In this document: piece after piece, positions 36,392 to 49,870 of the stretch
Layout: each line of letters begins with the position of its first letter
Position numbering within the stretch: position 1 is the first letter of the stretch
DNA from: Adineta steineri
Lineage: Eukaryota > Rotifera > Eurotatoria > Adinetida > Adinetidae
Reading direction: 5' to 3'
Length of the DNA stretch: 64,000 bases
NCBI GenBank assembly: GCA_905250115.1
Contig: CAJNOI010000232.1
Span: forward strand, 1 to 64,000
The notes under the pieces: generated by a model
What the model saw: only the letters and a program-made list of their open reading frames with translations
Databases searched by the model: none
What the model was told of the DNA's origin: nothing
Made by a program: the position numbers and the translations under genes

Positions 36392-38125
36392 ATGCTGCAA
36401 CGACAACTACTGACAGGTGTGATCTTGTTTATCACAATTATTAAATATGTTGATAATTTTCAAGTATTTATTAATAATAGAAAATTTCAAAATATTGAAA
36501 CATCGTTACCTTATTCGAATAAATCATATGAAATACCATTATTTCAAACACATTATATAACAATACGAACTTATACGGATGATTTTTATAATATTAGTCA
36601 TGTAATTGGATTTAAATTTCAAATAAAATCTACAAATTCTGAACTCGTTACTATTCGAAAAGAAACTAAACTACCAATAGAAACGGCAACAGACAATGGC
36701 ATTGAAAATAATGTCCTTCGAGAAGATCTATATATCTGTAAGTATTATTACATAATTAAAAGTTAAATCGATAAAAGAAATTTGTAAATTGATTTTATTC
36801 AATAAGAAATTCAATTATTAAAATTTTATAGTTGAATCTCATTATTTTAGTGCCTCGTAAAAAAGCTCTTGGTCATATATTTAATGCATATTTTTCACCA
36901 ACTATAATTAATCTTAATCAAAGTTCAGCATATGATCTTGAAATTAATAGTATATGGTTAATCAATGGTAATACAATGGGTTTAGCTAATCTAACATTTC
37001 GTTTGGATGTCTTTTATGATGATGATACTTCAATTACACATAGAAAAATATTAAATATTCTTATATCTCAACCAAAACGTCGTATTGATACAATATTTTA
37101 TATAATTATGCCTATTATAGTTACGGGTATTTCAATAATAATGGGAGTTTTACTTGAAACAGAAGTAATAAAAAGTATTTTAAAAAAACCGACACCAGTT
37201 CTCGTTGGTTTCGTTGCTCAATATGGTTTAATGCCTTTTCTAGCAATTGCTATTGCAAAACTTTTTCATTATACACCATTGTATAGTCTTGCTCTATTTG
37301 TTATTGGTTGTTGTCCAGGTAAATATACATACATATAATAAATATTATAAAAATAAAAAATTAATTTTAGGTAGTGGTGCTTCAAATCAATGGACAGTTA
37401 TATTTGATGGTGATGTTAATTTATCTGCTGTAATGTCATTTATGTCAACTGCTGCATCATTTATTATGATGCCAATTTATTTTTCTACATTAGGAACTAT
37501 TTATATGGATGAACTTAAAATTAAAATTCCATTTTGGGTTCTTTTACGATCATTAGCAATTGTTGTTGTACCATATGCATTTGGTATTTGTATTAGTCAT
37601 TTTTATCCAAAATCACGTTTATTTGTAAAAGAACTTATTAAACCAATAATGATATGTATAATGATATTTTTTCTTGCATTTGGTACAATGGTTCATTGGT
37701 ATTTACTTAAAATGATCGATTTATATACGATATTAACAGCACCATTATTGCCATTTTTAGGATTTTTATTTGGTGCTCTATTAGCTTGGATAAGCCGTTT
37801 AAGTTGGACACATATTAAAACAATTGGTATTGAAGCTGGAATACAGAATACTGGTGTAGCATTTATGATTATATTTTATTCATTTCCACAACCATATGCC
37901 TCACAAGCAGCAGTTGTACCAATGATTGTTGCATTTTTAACAACAAAACCATTTTGGATTATATTAATAATACGAAATCAAATAAGAAAATATAAGAAAC
38001 GAAAAGAATTAACAAAAACATCTAATGTAGATGGTGAATTAACTATTAGTTATCATAGATCATCATTAAATACTGAAGAAAATATTAAAACAGACAATGT
38101 TGTTGAAAATATGCAAAAACTATAA
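36392..38125 (+). CDS. SLC10-family (sodium/bile acid cotransporter-like) protein
   Basis: Three exons (36392-36737, 36851-37318, 37371-38125) give 522 residues. The start has a signal-like hydrophobic stretch (LTGVILFITIIKYVDN), then about 200 residues of extracellular beta-rich sequence, then roughly nine to ten membrane helices. The SLC10 hallmark is split by intron 2: VIGCCPG joined to GSGASNQWTVIFDGDVNLS, followed by MSFMSTAASF. Another conserved part is GIEAGIQNTGVAF. The long N-terminal ectodomain is the layout of the SLC10A3/P3-type and SLC10A5 members rather than the short NTCP or ASBT. Substrate cannot be predicted. A decoy acceptor at 36832 leads to a stop; the one at 36850 restores frame. 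Confidence 0.87.
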
Positions 38126-39624
38126 AAAAATTGTCACAGTTTTTGTTTTCTTTGTTGTTTTCTTTCTTATAGAATCAATCAGTAAATGAAGTATTGTTAA
38201 CAATAAAAATAATAATCATTTTGTAGTTATACAATGTTATCTATTTATAGAAATAATATGAAATATACCTGCAGTGTGCTTCAAGAACAACTCGAAGTCT
38301 AATTAATAAGATTGTGCTGTCATTCTTTTTTGACAAGTTGCAATTTGATTAAGTTAAATATAGATATAACTTTTTTTAATTATATAGTCAAGTCCAGAAA
38401 GAAAATTAATGATCTATTTATTTATAAAACTTAAGACATTTAATTATCACCTGGATTGTTTTGAAAATCTTCAATGTAAATACAAGATAAAAACATAGTT
38501 ACAATTAAGATAATTTAAAAATAAAATCTTATATACACAATAAGATGCAAAAACAATTGCTGCTAGAGCTTTTAAAAGTTCTCCCAGTAGAAACGAGGGA
38601 TGAGAGCGCTTTTTCAATTAATAGATTACGCGTGTGCTGTAATCTATAATTATAGTATTTAGTAAAAACTTCGCTCTTCTTTCGAATCAATAAGATCAAA
38701 ATATCTCGCTTTCTTAGAAACGGTAAAACAACTAAGAGGCTATATGCCAATTTTATCTTGTCTTTGCCAGGTCAAAAACCTTCGACAATAAAAGCTGATT
38801 GTCGGAATTGTATTTCAAAAAATGATTAGATTGAATCCAGATTATATTGAATCCGAGAAAATTTAACGATTCAAGATTGTACTTGGTATGAAGGTCACGC
38901 TATCCGATGGTCATATAATAACTTCGTGCTAATTTGATTGAGAGATCACTTCACTATTCGATCTAAGTGAACTCAGGTTAGATAGTAGAGACAGATGGAT
39001 CAATCACATAGAAAGTTTCGAATATTACTACAAAAATCATTATTCTAATAGTGTAAGATGCACCATTCTCATGAAATTCATCAGCACTTATGGGAACGTA
39101 ACAGTCTCATTAGATGCCTAGTGCAACTGGGCGACCTTTGTAAATAGTTCTAAAGCGACTGCTTGAAAAGTCGAAAAAATATGCTTTGATGAAATTTGCA
39201 TCTTACTGTAAACGTCAAGTTGAAAGTGTTCATTTCTATATTTATTCAAACAATAAATACCTATACACATGATAATGTAAATTCGTACATTTATTACTTA
39301 TAAATCTTATGAAACATATCATCTATCATAGTGAAAAAACGAACGTCATTGAAAATCTTTTTAAATATTTCGATTAAGTTACCTGGTTATGTAAAGTATT
39401 CCTTTATTTCTTTCAATTATTGACACACTGTTTATTTTATATAAATGATTGCCTGTCATGTATTTTTGTATGAAAATTTGAGTGTCTTATGCAGTTTTTC
39501 TTCTTTTCTCTTTTACTTCTATTGTTCATTTCTTTTAAAATCGAAACGAAGTAGTAAAGAATGTCGACAAAGTAAAAAATTTATAGATGTAAATGCTCTC
39601 TAATAGTCAAAAAAAGAATAAATC
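38126..39624. other. Intergenic region, no gene seen
   Basis: About 1.5 kb. A short plus-strand frame near 38545-38650 (LLKVLPVETRDESAFSINRL) weakly recalls the end of hAT transposases but is too short to call. Otherwise AT-rich without structure. Confidence 0.5.
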
Positions 39625-40977
39625 ATGACAAGACAAACACAAAGAAGTCTATCATTTAATTCACCAATAAACGTTTCAAGAAGATCAAAACAACAACCAA
39701 TTATTGCTGTTAAACGAAATGTCATACCAATTAAATTACCAACAATTGTCAATAGAACACAATCAACTAGTAAAACTATTCATACATAGTAACTCATTTA
39801 TAAAAATTTTGCTTTTGTTTTCAGCTGTTAAACCATCTTCATCAGTTCATCTTCGTAATTTATCGTAAGATTAATTTTATAATCATAATTTTCGTTGATT
39901 TACTTATATGATGTTTTAAATAAGACAATCGATAGTACCATCATCAATTCTTATCGATCAATTTTCACCTCAAGATGATCTTCAACCAATTCTTCTATCA
40001 TCTCATTTCACATTAATTAAAGATCATACCATAAAACAAAATCTTTCTCAAAAAGCAATACTAAAATGTAAATCACCACGAGCGGGAAGTGCTATTAGTC
40101 GATCAACAATTTTCGGTGGTACAGATATATACGAACAAACAAAATCTCGTCGTCCACTTCAGGTTTTATACTATTATATTATAATAAAACACCAGGTTAA
40201 TTTTTAAATAGGGTATGGATGTCGGCACATTACTTACTGAAGCAGTACGGAATCGACTTACCCTTTTATTTAATAAAATCGATACAGACAAAGATGGGTA
40301 TATATAAATAAGGTTATCTGCATAGATATACACTAAATTTTTCAGACATTTATCATATTCTCAAGTACAAATATGTTTACCACCAAATTTTCCTCATGCA
40401 CAAATGACTTTCTTTCGTGTGGTTAGTTAATATCTTTAAACAAAATAACATTCTTCATTCTATATTTCTAGCTATATGATGTAATTAGTGGTACAACATT
40501 TTTTGGTTTACAAGAATTCTATGCCATAGCTATAATTGTTGAATTAGTAGCACAACAAAAGTAAAGAAAAATAGTTTATAGAAATTTCAATAAATAATAC
40601 TTATAAACTATTTTAGTACAGTATTATGGAAAACATTTTTAGATGATGTTGATTTTAATTATTATCATGAAGATATTCTTGAACTTGTAGACGAATTTAA
40701 TGATCAATGTCCAATAGATAGACATATAATATCTTATGAAATATTTCTTGAATTAGTTATGAAACGAATAAAAGATGGTAAAATTGAACGTGTTACAAAT
40801 GAATTACAATGTATTGTACCAAATATAAAAACAATGAAAATCAATCGTATAGATTTTATTTCGTTTTTACCATTAATCATTTATATTGAATCATGTTTTA
40901 ATCATGAACAATCATTATTTCGTTTTCGAGAAAATTCATTACTTGATAAACATATGCAACGAGCTTTATTATCTTAG
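39625..40977 (+). CDS. EF-hand protein of unknown function
   Basis: Seven exons (39625-39769, 39825-39864, 39925-40162, 40212-40297, 40346-40421, 40472-40560, 40617-40977) join with consistent phases to 344 residues. The first 145 residues are Ser/Gln/Lys-rich and probably disordered. A single clear EF-hand follows: LFNKIDTDKDGHLSYSQVQI, with Asp at loop positions 1, 3 and 5 but Gln instead of Glu at position 12, which should weaken calcium binding. The loop is split by an intron after the Gly. The C-terminal 190 residues are helical (FYAIAIIVELVAQQN, ILELVDEFNDQCP) and may hold degenerate EF-hands. I do not recognise the family. No membrane segment or signal peptide. Confidence 0.75.
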
Positions 40978-41201
40978 AAATAAAAATAAATTTGCTTCTT
41001 ATTTTCAAATCCATCGAGTCAAACGAAAGATTAAAATATGATACTTCTAGTGTTAGATCTTTTTTTGTTATCAAAAATCTTTTATTCTATTAATAAAGTC
41101 ATTCAAATTAATCGCTTTGAATAAAACAACTTCTCAATATGGGCACTTTGGTGAACCAGCTGACCGATTGACTTTTGCTTGAAATGAGTCTCTATAACAC
41201 G

Positions 41202-41572
41202 CAGTGGCGGATTTAGGAGAGGAGCGATGGAGGCGGTCGTCGCCCCCCCCCCCCCTTCAGAAAATTCTTTTGATTTTCTACAGCGAAAATAGGTTCACAC
41301 TACTTCAATTTGACTCAAAAAATAGTTTTTAGCCGATATCACCTAGTAGCCTAACCAAAAATTTAAGGATGATGGGGCTCAGCCTCAAAACTGTCTAGTT
41401 TTTTGGATTTTTTGATTGACAAGTTCAATAACTAAAAAATCCGGGTAATGGGGCTTAAACACTCGATGATGGGGTTAAGCCCCATCTGGTCCCAGTGTGG
41501 TTACGCCACTAATATCACCCCCCCCCTACTCAGATATCACCCCTCTCTTTCAAAATCCTGGATCCGCCACTG
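41202..41572. mobile_element. hAT-type MITE, outer element
   Basis: Terminal inverted repeats CAGTGGCGGATTTAGG and its partner ending CCTGGATCCGCCACTG match at 14 of 16 positions. Flanking 8-bp sequences ATAACACG (41194-41201) and ATAGCACG (41573-41580) are a target-site duplication with one mismatch. An 8-bp duplication and CAGTGGCG ends are typical of hAT elements. There is no transposase; without the nested insertion it is about 195 bp. A C-run follows the left end. A related copy lies at 45150-45321. Confidence 0.85.
41344..41511. mobile_element. hAT-type MITE inserted in the outer element
   Basis: A 168-bp element begins TAGTAGCCTAACCA and ends TGGTTACGCCACTA; the ends are inverted repeats at 12 of 14 positions. 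It is flanked by a perfect 8-bp duplication, ATATCACC, at 41336-41343 and 41512-41519. It interrupts the sequence that is continuous in the copy at 45150, so it is the younger insertion. Confidence 0.85.
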
Positions 41573-42423
41573 ATAGCACGGGTACCTTCGCAAAGTGAGC
41601 GATTCTAAAAGAATTCCATAGGCGCCCATCTAAGGTGTGTATCATGAGATTTATTGAATAAAGATTCTCGTATAATTCTATAATAACTGCTCTGATCTTA
41701 TCTTTTCTCATATTAAAATGCGACCTCTATCGAGAAAATATTTTTTTCTTATTATAGTATTTTAACTGATTTTAATAATCCATATTATCTTATAATGATG
41801 AATTGAGTTTGCAAGATTTTGATAATTTCTTTCGAAAAATTTTATATTATTAAAAATTCTTGGCAATCTCTTTGAAATGAACTATAATAATGGCTGACAA
41901 AAAAATTGAATAAACATTTGTCACATATAAACATGCCAATATAGAGAAATAAATTCATGAAAGAGTAAAGATAGAATTGAATTTTTTGTTTTGTTCTTTA
42001 CCTTTTTTTTTGTCTAATAGTGAATTGAAAAGTGTCGAAATTTTAGTAAACGTAGTTGAAAGATTTGCTATCAATAATGTTGTGTACTTCATTAATGTTA
42101 TTGATCTTTCTTCTCTTAATATAGAACAGAAATAAGTTACTTTATGTGAAGTAGTTATTTGTTTTTGTTATTTTGAAAGCTCTTATTCACTTCATTACGT
42201 GTTCGTTACTTTAGACAAACAAGACACAAAAAAAGAAGCAAAAAAAAAGAAAGAATTATTCGTGCTTTTGTTCATCTAACAATATGTGAACTGGTCTTCC
42301 TGGTTTTTGCGTATGATCTTTTTTTCCTCTTCTCTCAACAATATTCTATCGGTTTCTTTTTTCATTTTGTAGTTTCGTCACATTTTCTTTTTTGAAAAAG
42401 AATAATAGCAACCATTCACTATA

Positions 42424-44460
42424 ATGTGTTCTCGTTCGGTGAGTGGCTCAAGTCTTTTATCAGGTTATAATGAAGATGATGCTCGTGAAACAAATGGACG
42501 TTCAAGGAGAGAATTTGAAGAAATAGATTCTGTATTATATAACGAAGAAAAAGCAAAACGTTCATCTATAAAAAAAATTTGTGAAGAATGGTCAAGTAGA
42601 CCACATTTTCGAATTCGTGGTCGATTACAACATATTGAAAAACAATCACCCATTAATTTTATTCAATCATCTAAACAATATGATGTTACTTATTTAGATA
42701 CAACAGTATCATCAACATTAGATCTGCTTGTTAGTAATTCGAAAATTTCTAGTTCGAATTCAAATGACTTAAATGTAAGTAGTTTCTTTTATTGATATTT
42801 GCATTGTCTAAGATTTATGACTCGAAAAGACGCGAAAAAAAATGATAGTAGACAGTTTCTCGAAATATAAGATGTTTTAAGAATGAGTTTATTCAAAAAC
42901 TTCTGTTCATTATAGAATAAGTAACGAACAGATTTAATCGTACATGAAAATAAAAACTTGTTATTTGAAATAGTTGTATTATGTCAATAAAGATAAAATG
43001 TATTGATTTATAACTATATGACTTTTTGATGACACAGGTAAATATTTTGATATCGTCATATGATTGAAAGAATAGTATTTGAAATGTAATTCGATAATCT
43101 TCTTCTATATCAATAGTTTTGAATTTGATTAATATTCTCTTAAGTACATAGACATATTCATTATCGAATAGATACGAAAATTTTAATTTAATTGTACAAT
43201 TATTTTTAGCCTCTTATAAATGAGACTGGATCCGGTCGTTCTTCCATTAATTCAATTGAGGGATCTGAATTAACGAATAATTCTGATTCCGACGATAATA
43301 ATGCTACAAATACGATGCTAGATGATCATAGTAGTGATGCTGGTGTTGATTCATTTGATACTGATGATGACGACGATGATGAAAATAATGATTATTCAGC
43401 GGATATGTCACCACAAGAATATTCAAAACATCATCATAAACATCCAAAAAATCCACAATTATCAATAAAATGTATGAAAGATAGTATCATAAAATCTTTA
43501 GCAACAAAATTACTTCAACGATTCTTTTCTGAACAACAAAATTCTTTACAACGTTATGCTAAACATATATGTGAAAGAAATTCAATTAAACTTCGATCAA
43601 AATTAAGACCAAATTCTTTACCACCACAATCTTTATCACAAAGTCGACTTTCATATCCATCAGCCACAAATACTCAGTTACAAATGGCATCAACACCATA
43701 TCGTTCAACACCTGAACCGGATATAAAAGGTTTATTAATGGTTACACGTTTACATACAGCAAATTCGGGTCTAACAACAAATAATTCTACATCACCAAGA
43801 AAATCTAAAATATTATCAACATTACCTCAAACAGAAAGAGTTCCAACATCTTTAGCTACTGATAAAAGACATCAACAACAACAAATATCTTTAATTGGTA
43901 CTGCTGTTACGAATTTTCCTTCATCTCAATTAACAACAACAGCATCGACACCACAATCATCTCAAAATCAAACTCGACAACCATCATCAACATATCGTTA
44001 TCGTTCAGCTACAACAACACATACAGAACCAAATACTCGTTTACCACCAATTAATATTGAACGTTTAATGAATAATGATCAAACAACAATTAATCGTTCA
44101 AATACAACAACTTCTGGTATTGTTGAATCAATGCCACGAGCTGTTAGTGGTACAAGTATAGGATCAAATCCTTCAACATCAGTAAAATTACGAATACCTT
44201 CTAATTTTGGAAAACTTCAACGAACGTCTCGACCAATAACAATAACTTCATTTAATAATACTAATAAAGATTTTAATAATCTATCATCCACAAGTCCTAC
44301 TCGTTCAATAACAACAACAACAGCTCCATCTTCATCACTAAGAACAACTGCTATGGCTCGTACACACCAACAACATCAAAAAAGACCTTTAATAGCAACG
44401 AAAGCTCGACCACCACCTTCCCCAAGTATTCTTAAATTATCTGCCCAACATATTTGGTAA
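42424..44460 (+). CDS. FAM149-like protein (DUF3719)
   Basis: Two exons (42424-42774 and 43210-44460) join in phase 0 to 533 residues. Residues about 32-75 contain FEEIDSVLYNEEKAK followed by ICEEWSSRPHFRIRGRLQ, the DUF3719 signature of the FAM149A/B family. Vertebrate FAM149B1 is linked to primary cilia, so a ciliary role is possible. The rest is low-complexity: an acidic Asp-rich stretch (DTDDDDDDENND), then long Ser/Thr/Gln/Pro-rich sequence, likely disordered. The domain sits at the extreme N-terminus. The 435-bp intron is long for this window. The start is the only ATG in the open exon upstream of the domain. Confidence 0.72.
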
Positions 44461-45899
44461 ATAAAAGAACAACAAAAAACAAAATCTCACTATGTGCACA
44501 ATAGTATCATCTCGTTATTTATTATTATTTTTCTTTTATTGCATTTTCTCAGTGATTCTAAAAAGTTTTTTTTTTGAAACTAAACAATAATGATGAAAAA
44601 AAACTGAACGAAAAATTACCCTGTTTTTTTAGTTCATAATTTGTGTACATAATTCGTCAGTCTCTCTCTTTTTCTATGGATAAATGTGCAGATTTTATAA
44701 TGCTATCCATTTCTCATAAGCTTTGATTATTGTACTATCAATGAATTCAATATATGGAAAAATTCATCCCATATGTTAATGATTGGTTCATCATATAAAT
44801 ATCCGATTTTGTCTTTGGAATAAAATTTCGATTAAATCAAATCTAACAAAAAATTAACTAAGTAAGTAAACATTATTGATTACTTCTAGATAGTAATCAA
44901 GCACAAGATACTAAACTCAGGTAATAGTTGACATTTATAATCAATTATGATTGCCGTAATATGATACTTTCCAATATAATATTGACAATTCAAGGTAATA
45001 TATTAAGATTAAAAAAAATGACAGTAAAATCGTTAAAAATAAATATTTCATATACAATATCTTATTCAAAGATTTCAGAGTTATACTATCATTAATAGTT
45101 ATGAGATTATGGACTAAAATTGCAGGATCTTACTGATTCTGTTTTTATCCAGAGGCGGATTTGGGAAGGGCGATGAAAGTGACCGCCCACCTTCAAAAAT
45201 TTTTTTTGATTTTTTACAGCAAAAATGAACGAAAAAATAGGTTCACACTACTTCGATTGGACTCAAAAATAGTTTTTAGCCAAAATCGCCCCTCCCTTCT
45301 AAAATCCGAGATCCGTCACTGTTTTTATCGTAGAAATTAATCTTGAAGTTATATTTCTTTGATGGGAAAAAAACAATAAGTTTCAATAGCTCCTCCTTTT
45401 CATCTGCTCATTTTTTCCTTTTGAACAAAAAAGGCGAAACTCAATGTTTATGCTCATGCAATGATCAATTCACTGTCCATGCTCATTAAACTTTCATATG
45501 CTAAGTCATTTATTGCCGCCATAGTTCGATTAGAATCATAGAAAAGAAAAAGAGAGAGAGAGCGAGAAAGCTACAATTTAAAATTTCCCTTGAGTCTATG
45601 TGTAATCAACATTCTACTCTATATTTATCGAATTAACAGAAGTAAAAGATCTGTTCAAGTCATAAAACAATCTCATTTCAATCAATCGTACCGACTGACA
45701 ATAAATGATACCTGTTATATTAACTATAATGATCGATTATAACAAACAGTTGCTACAAAGGAAATCACTTTTGTTATATTTTTGTTCGCTGTACAACAAA
45801 TAATAATAAAGAAAAAAAAGAGAAAAGAAAAGAAGAGAGTGAGAGTTTGACTAGAAGTTTACATAGAAAAGAACAAAAACGAAATAATTTGCTTGCCTC
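44461..45899. other. Intergenic region between convergent genes
   Basis: 3' flanks of the FAM149-like gene (plus) and engrailed (minus). It contains the second MITE copy and a short GA repeat near 45552. No gene seen. Confidence 0.6.
45150..45321. mobile_element. hAT-type MITE, second copy
   Basis: A 172-bp element starts CAGAGGCGGATTTGGG and ends GAGATCCGTCACTG. It shares the internal stretch AATAGGTTCACACTACTTC with the element at 41202. It is flanked by a perfect 8-bp duplication, TTTTTATC, at 45142-45149 and 45322-45329. Confidence 0.88.
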
Positions 45900-46565
45900 C
45901 TAGTCCTTTTGAATATGTTTATTATCCGATGTATGATTATATAAACCTTGTGCCATTAATTGCATTGCTAATGTATTTCTTACGCCAGATACTTTCTTAA
46001 TTTTTGCACGTTTATTTTGATACCAAATTTTAATTTGTGCTTCATTTAAACCTAATTCATTAGCTAATACTTGTCGACGTTCACCAGTCAGGTATTTACT
46101 ACGTTCAAATTCATCTTTTAAACGTATTAATTGACTATTAGTAAATGCAGTTCGAGGTCGTTTGGAATCAAGTGTTTCGCATGGTTTTGGTTTTCTTATA
46201 CGTGGACCTAAATATTTATTTTGTCAAGATTTTAATTTTTGTTTAGGGCTTTTCTATCTACCTGCTGATGGTCGATCAGAATATCGTGTACAAAAAACCC
46301 ATGCTGGTAATAAATCCGATTGTCCATTTCGATTTGAAGATGATGTTGAATCATTTGTAGCTGTTGGTGATAGAGGAATGTTACATTTATCATTTTGATG
46401 ACCAAAACTTGGTTTTAATATATCAGATATTAGAAAAGATTTTACTGTTGTTGTTGATTGTTTTGTACTTAGCAAAATTGATGAAGGAGAAAATGATGAT
46501 GATGATGATCTTGAATATGTTGAATCAGGTGATGAAAGATATAATTGATGATCATTGGCACCCAT
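45900..46565 (-). CDS. en: Engrailed homeodomain transcription factor
   Basis: Two exons (46262-46565 and 45900-46207) join across a phase-1 intron to 203 residues; an in-frame ATG 12 codons upstream (46601) could extend it. All engrailed landmarks are seen: EH1 repressor motif [31 protein letters not shown] before the homeodomain (intron inside the Gly codon), homeodomain from about residue 116, and the EH5 end [16 protein letters not shown]. It is a nuclear DNA-binding repressor acting in patterning and neurons. Odd point: homeodomain position 49 is Tyr ([10 protein letters not shown]) where Phe is nearly invariant; Gln50, Asn51 and Lys52 are kept. The protein is short, with a compact Ser-rich N-terminus. 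Confidence 0.96.
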
Positions 46566-49500
46566 AATCAAGACTTTTATATTTGTTTTGACAAGTATCA
46601 AGTTATACTAGTTAGAATATAGTAACAAAATGATTGTGTAAATCATTGTTGTTTTTTTTCTCTCTCTTTCTCTCTTTGCTTGCCTTCTTTATTTCGAATA
46701 TGATTGGTCAATTGTAATCGCATTTTTTTTCCTCTCTCTTTCTTTTTGCTTCATGTAATAAGAGATACATAGTATATCATTTTGTCGAACCAATCATGTA
46801 AAAAGATACTTATGATAGCAAATATGAATGATGATGAAGATGATGACGAACATGAGTCGTTACATATATATATATATATATGGTAGTACATCAAAGATGT
46901 AAGAAGAAAATTTTCTTTCTGGAAAACCGATTAGAAAAATAAATTAGCCATTGAGAAATATAAGCAAGTCGAAGAGAAAAAGGTTAGCAATTGTTGATGA
47001 TATTATATGAAAAGATGAAGAATAGATCATAGAAACAAAATATTATTCTTGATATTTGATCTATTTTTTATTATTTATCATCAAGTATCAGTTTAAAATC
47101 CTTTCGTTTTTTTCTAAAGTTATCATGCCGACTTAAATAACAGGGCGCACAATTCATTCGTATATATATATGTGAATGTATAGTATCGATGACAAGTGAA
47201 ACCACGCCTCTATGAACACGCACATCTAAAGAGTGTATGATAAGCGACTAACTCGATTAAAATAATATCTATTCGTCGTGTAAACATGATGACGATAGCT
47301 TGATCATCAATCAATACGAAAGAAAAACGACAGAATCAAGCACATGCGATTGTTATCATTACCTACATGAATATATTTCTATAACAAAAAGAAACGAAGG
47401 ATACTTATGTGATTTTATTGACTTGTTTAATTTTCAAATAAATAATTCATATTACGAATTGTCCGAGTAAAAGTTTTAATATCAAATTATATGAAAGACT
47501 ATCTCTCATTCATTTTCTTATTGAAAATTTTTTCAGTTGATCAACTAACAAAAAAAAACAATCGATCATTGAAGTAGATTGAAATCTGTATTTATTTCAA
47601 TCACTCATCATTGTTTGTACGTGACTTCTTCGTTTTCTTTCTCTCAATCACATATATGTGTATGTTGGAATGTTTTGAGCAATTAGTAATTGTGAAGCGT
47701 GATCGATATATATATATATATATATATAGTCGAAGAGTGAGAAAAAAAAGAAAGTTGATTTATTTACTAATCATATTATAAATTGTTTTTGATATACTGA
47801 TTACATGCACATAGTTGAATGTATATAGTATTTCAAATATAGAAAATACATTTGGGATTTGAATCTCTATTGTCGATTGAGAAATAATTAGAAAAAATGA
47901 TTACCCTATCGATCTTTAATATTAATAACAAAATAATTTATTGAAGAAAAACGAGATTTATAGCAGTTTAATATATTATGCAAGAAAAAATTCATCAATA
48001 GTATAGAAATCAAAAGGTATTTATTTATTTTTTCCAATAATATTGTATAATGCCAATTCTTAGTCTTATAAAAATCATTTAATTTCTCTTTAATTCAATT
48101 GGTTTAAAATTAAATTAGATTTTTTTGATATCTCGATAATATATCAATATTTACGATAATAAACATATGGGATATTTTTCTTTTTCACACATTCAACATA
48201 ATTCTATTAGTGCATTCAATCGCGCATCAATGAGAATATGTGCCCTTAAGACTAACTAACATAATACTACGATCATCTTCTTTGAATGGAAAGTAAGACA
48301 ATGTCCGACCTAATCTTTTGATGAACAATATGTGATAACGATGATGAGAAACTAATAAGTATGTCGAATGAGTTTCTTTCTCTTCAGCAGATAAACATAT
48401 TGATGATGAGAAAATATATGAGATGTGATTAACAATAAAAAAATCTTTTTTTTCTCGTTTTCATTAAAATCGTAGATTTTTATCTGATAAACTCATTTTA
48501 ATTGCTTAATTGAGAATTAGAAAAAACGCACATATCAGACTACACAAAAGAAGACAACAAACAACATTATCCAATGTACAGATATTGTTAATCTTTTGAG
48601 GCTCATGATTCAACCTATGAACGAAATCTCTTTAAAACTTGATATTTCGTTTACGGAAATGGTAAGAAGTATTTCAACCACATCCTTGGGGTACACGGAC
48701 GGGTGCTAAAAACTGACTCAGTGACATCAGCAGGGTTTTTATTCTTACATAAATATGTGTCTCTTCTATGTCGTAGCGAAAGCCACACTTCGTCATCGCT
48801 CTGCATTCATGAATTATTCAGAATTTATCAACTTTTAGAAAAGTGGGTCTTATAAGTCTCACTAGTATTTAAAGACCTAAGTGTATATAAAAATCGAACA
48901 GTAATGTTATTTCTTTAGGAGATTTTTTCGATTTCTCATTGCCCGTAGCGTTTGTCTGTCTAATCAAAAAACATCTCCTAGAAAAGTTACATTAGTATTT
49001 AAAAATATGACAATCTATCTTGATAATACAAAAAAAGCAACTCAATTCGCTTTTCTTAGAAGAAGAAACATTATTCCTCATAACTTAGAAAACATAAAAA
49101 TAAATGATCTCAAGAAAAAATCAATAAAAACTAGTTTTGAATAGAATCATTCGATATAGGTTTTTTTTAAAACATCACAATTTCAGTTCGAACACTTTCG
49201 AATTAGCATTAGTCATTGATTTTTATGTTAAATGCTTCAATATTAGTAAGACATAATCTAATATATATATATCTACTTAAAGTCTTTTGACAAGTTAAAA
49301 ACAAGATAAATATACTTTAACATCCATCAATGATTAATATTCATTGAAATAAATAATTCAATTCTGTTTTAATATTATTTATCCTAAATGTAACTACATT
49401 GAATGAAAAGGTACTTATGTTTAAATAAAAATAACATTTAAAAAGAAAAAAAAACTGAATAATGAAAACATTTTGAAATATAATTAAGCGAACAAAACAT

Positions 49501-49870
49501 TTGCAAGCAAAAAGCTACTAGATCTATACACACTATATCAACAAATTATTTTTGAAATTAAAAAGAAATAACATGATTTTCTCACAATTCATTCTATAAT
49601 AAACATATTTTATCTTTTTATAATACTTCTGTTTTATCGACACAAAGAAGAAGACGAAGAAAAAAAAAATGCAAATGAATAAAAAAGAAAAAGACAAAAA
49701 AGTAAGGTGAATAATAATAACGAAACAATAGCATACATAGAATAATAAGTAAGTATGTAAGTATACACGAATAGAACAAAGAAAAACGATTTTGTTTTTC
49801 TCCAGTTTAAATACTGTTTATTTACCAGGCAAATACGCTATAGAAGGATTAAAATAGAAGAATAAATATT
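46566..49870. other. Intergenic region upstream of engrailed
   Basis: 3.3 kb between engrailed (minus) and the LEA-like gene's 3' end (minus), one of the longest gaps between genes here. It contains TA microsatellites (about 46865 and 47705), pyrimidine tracts near 46660-46745, and a less AT-rich patch at about 48660-48870. It is the likely location of engrailed control elements; no specific sites were identified. Confidence 0.5.

Larger units (their letters stand above)
40978..42423. other. Intergenic region carrying nested miniature transposons
   Basis: Between the EF-hand gene and the FAM149-like gene, both plus. The only structured part is 41194-41580. The rest is AT-rich; a T-rich stretch with many CTT and TTTC motifs precedes the FAM149-like start and may hold its promoter. 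Confidence 0.6.

Noticed and set aside
38529-38750. Short frames recalling a hAT transposase C-terminus
   Set aside because: Only about 20 residues look similar, there is a stop right after, and no terminal repeats were found around it.
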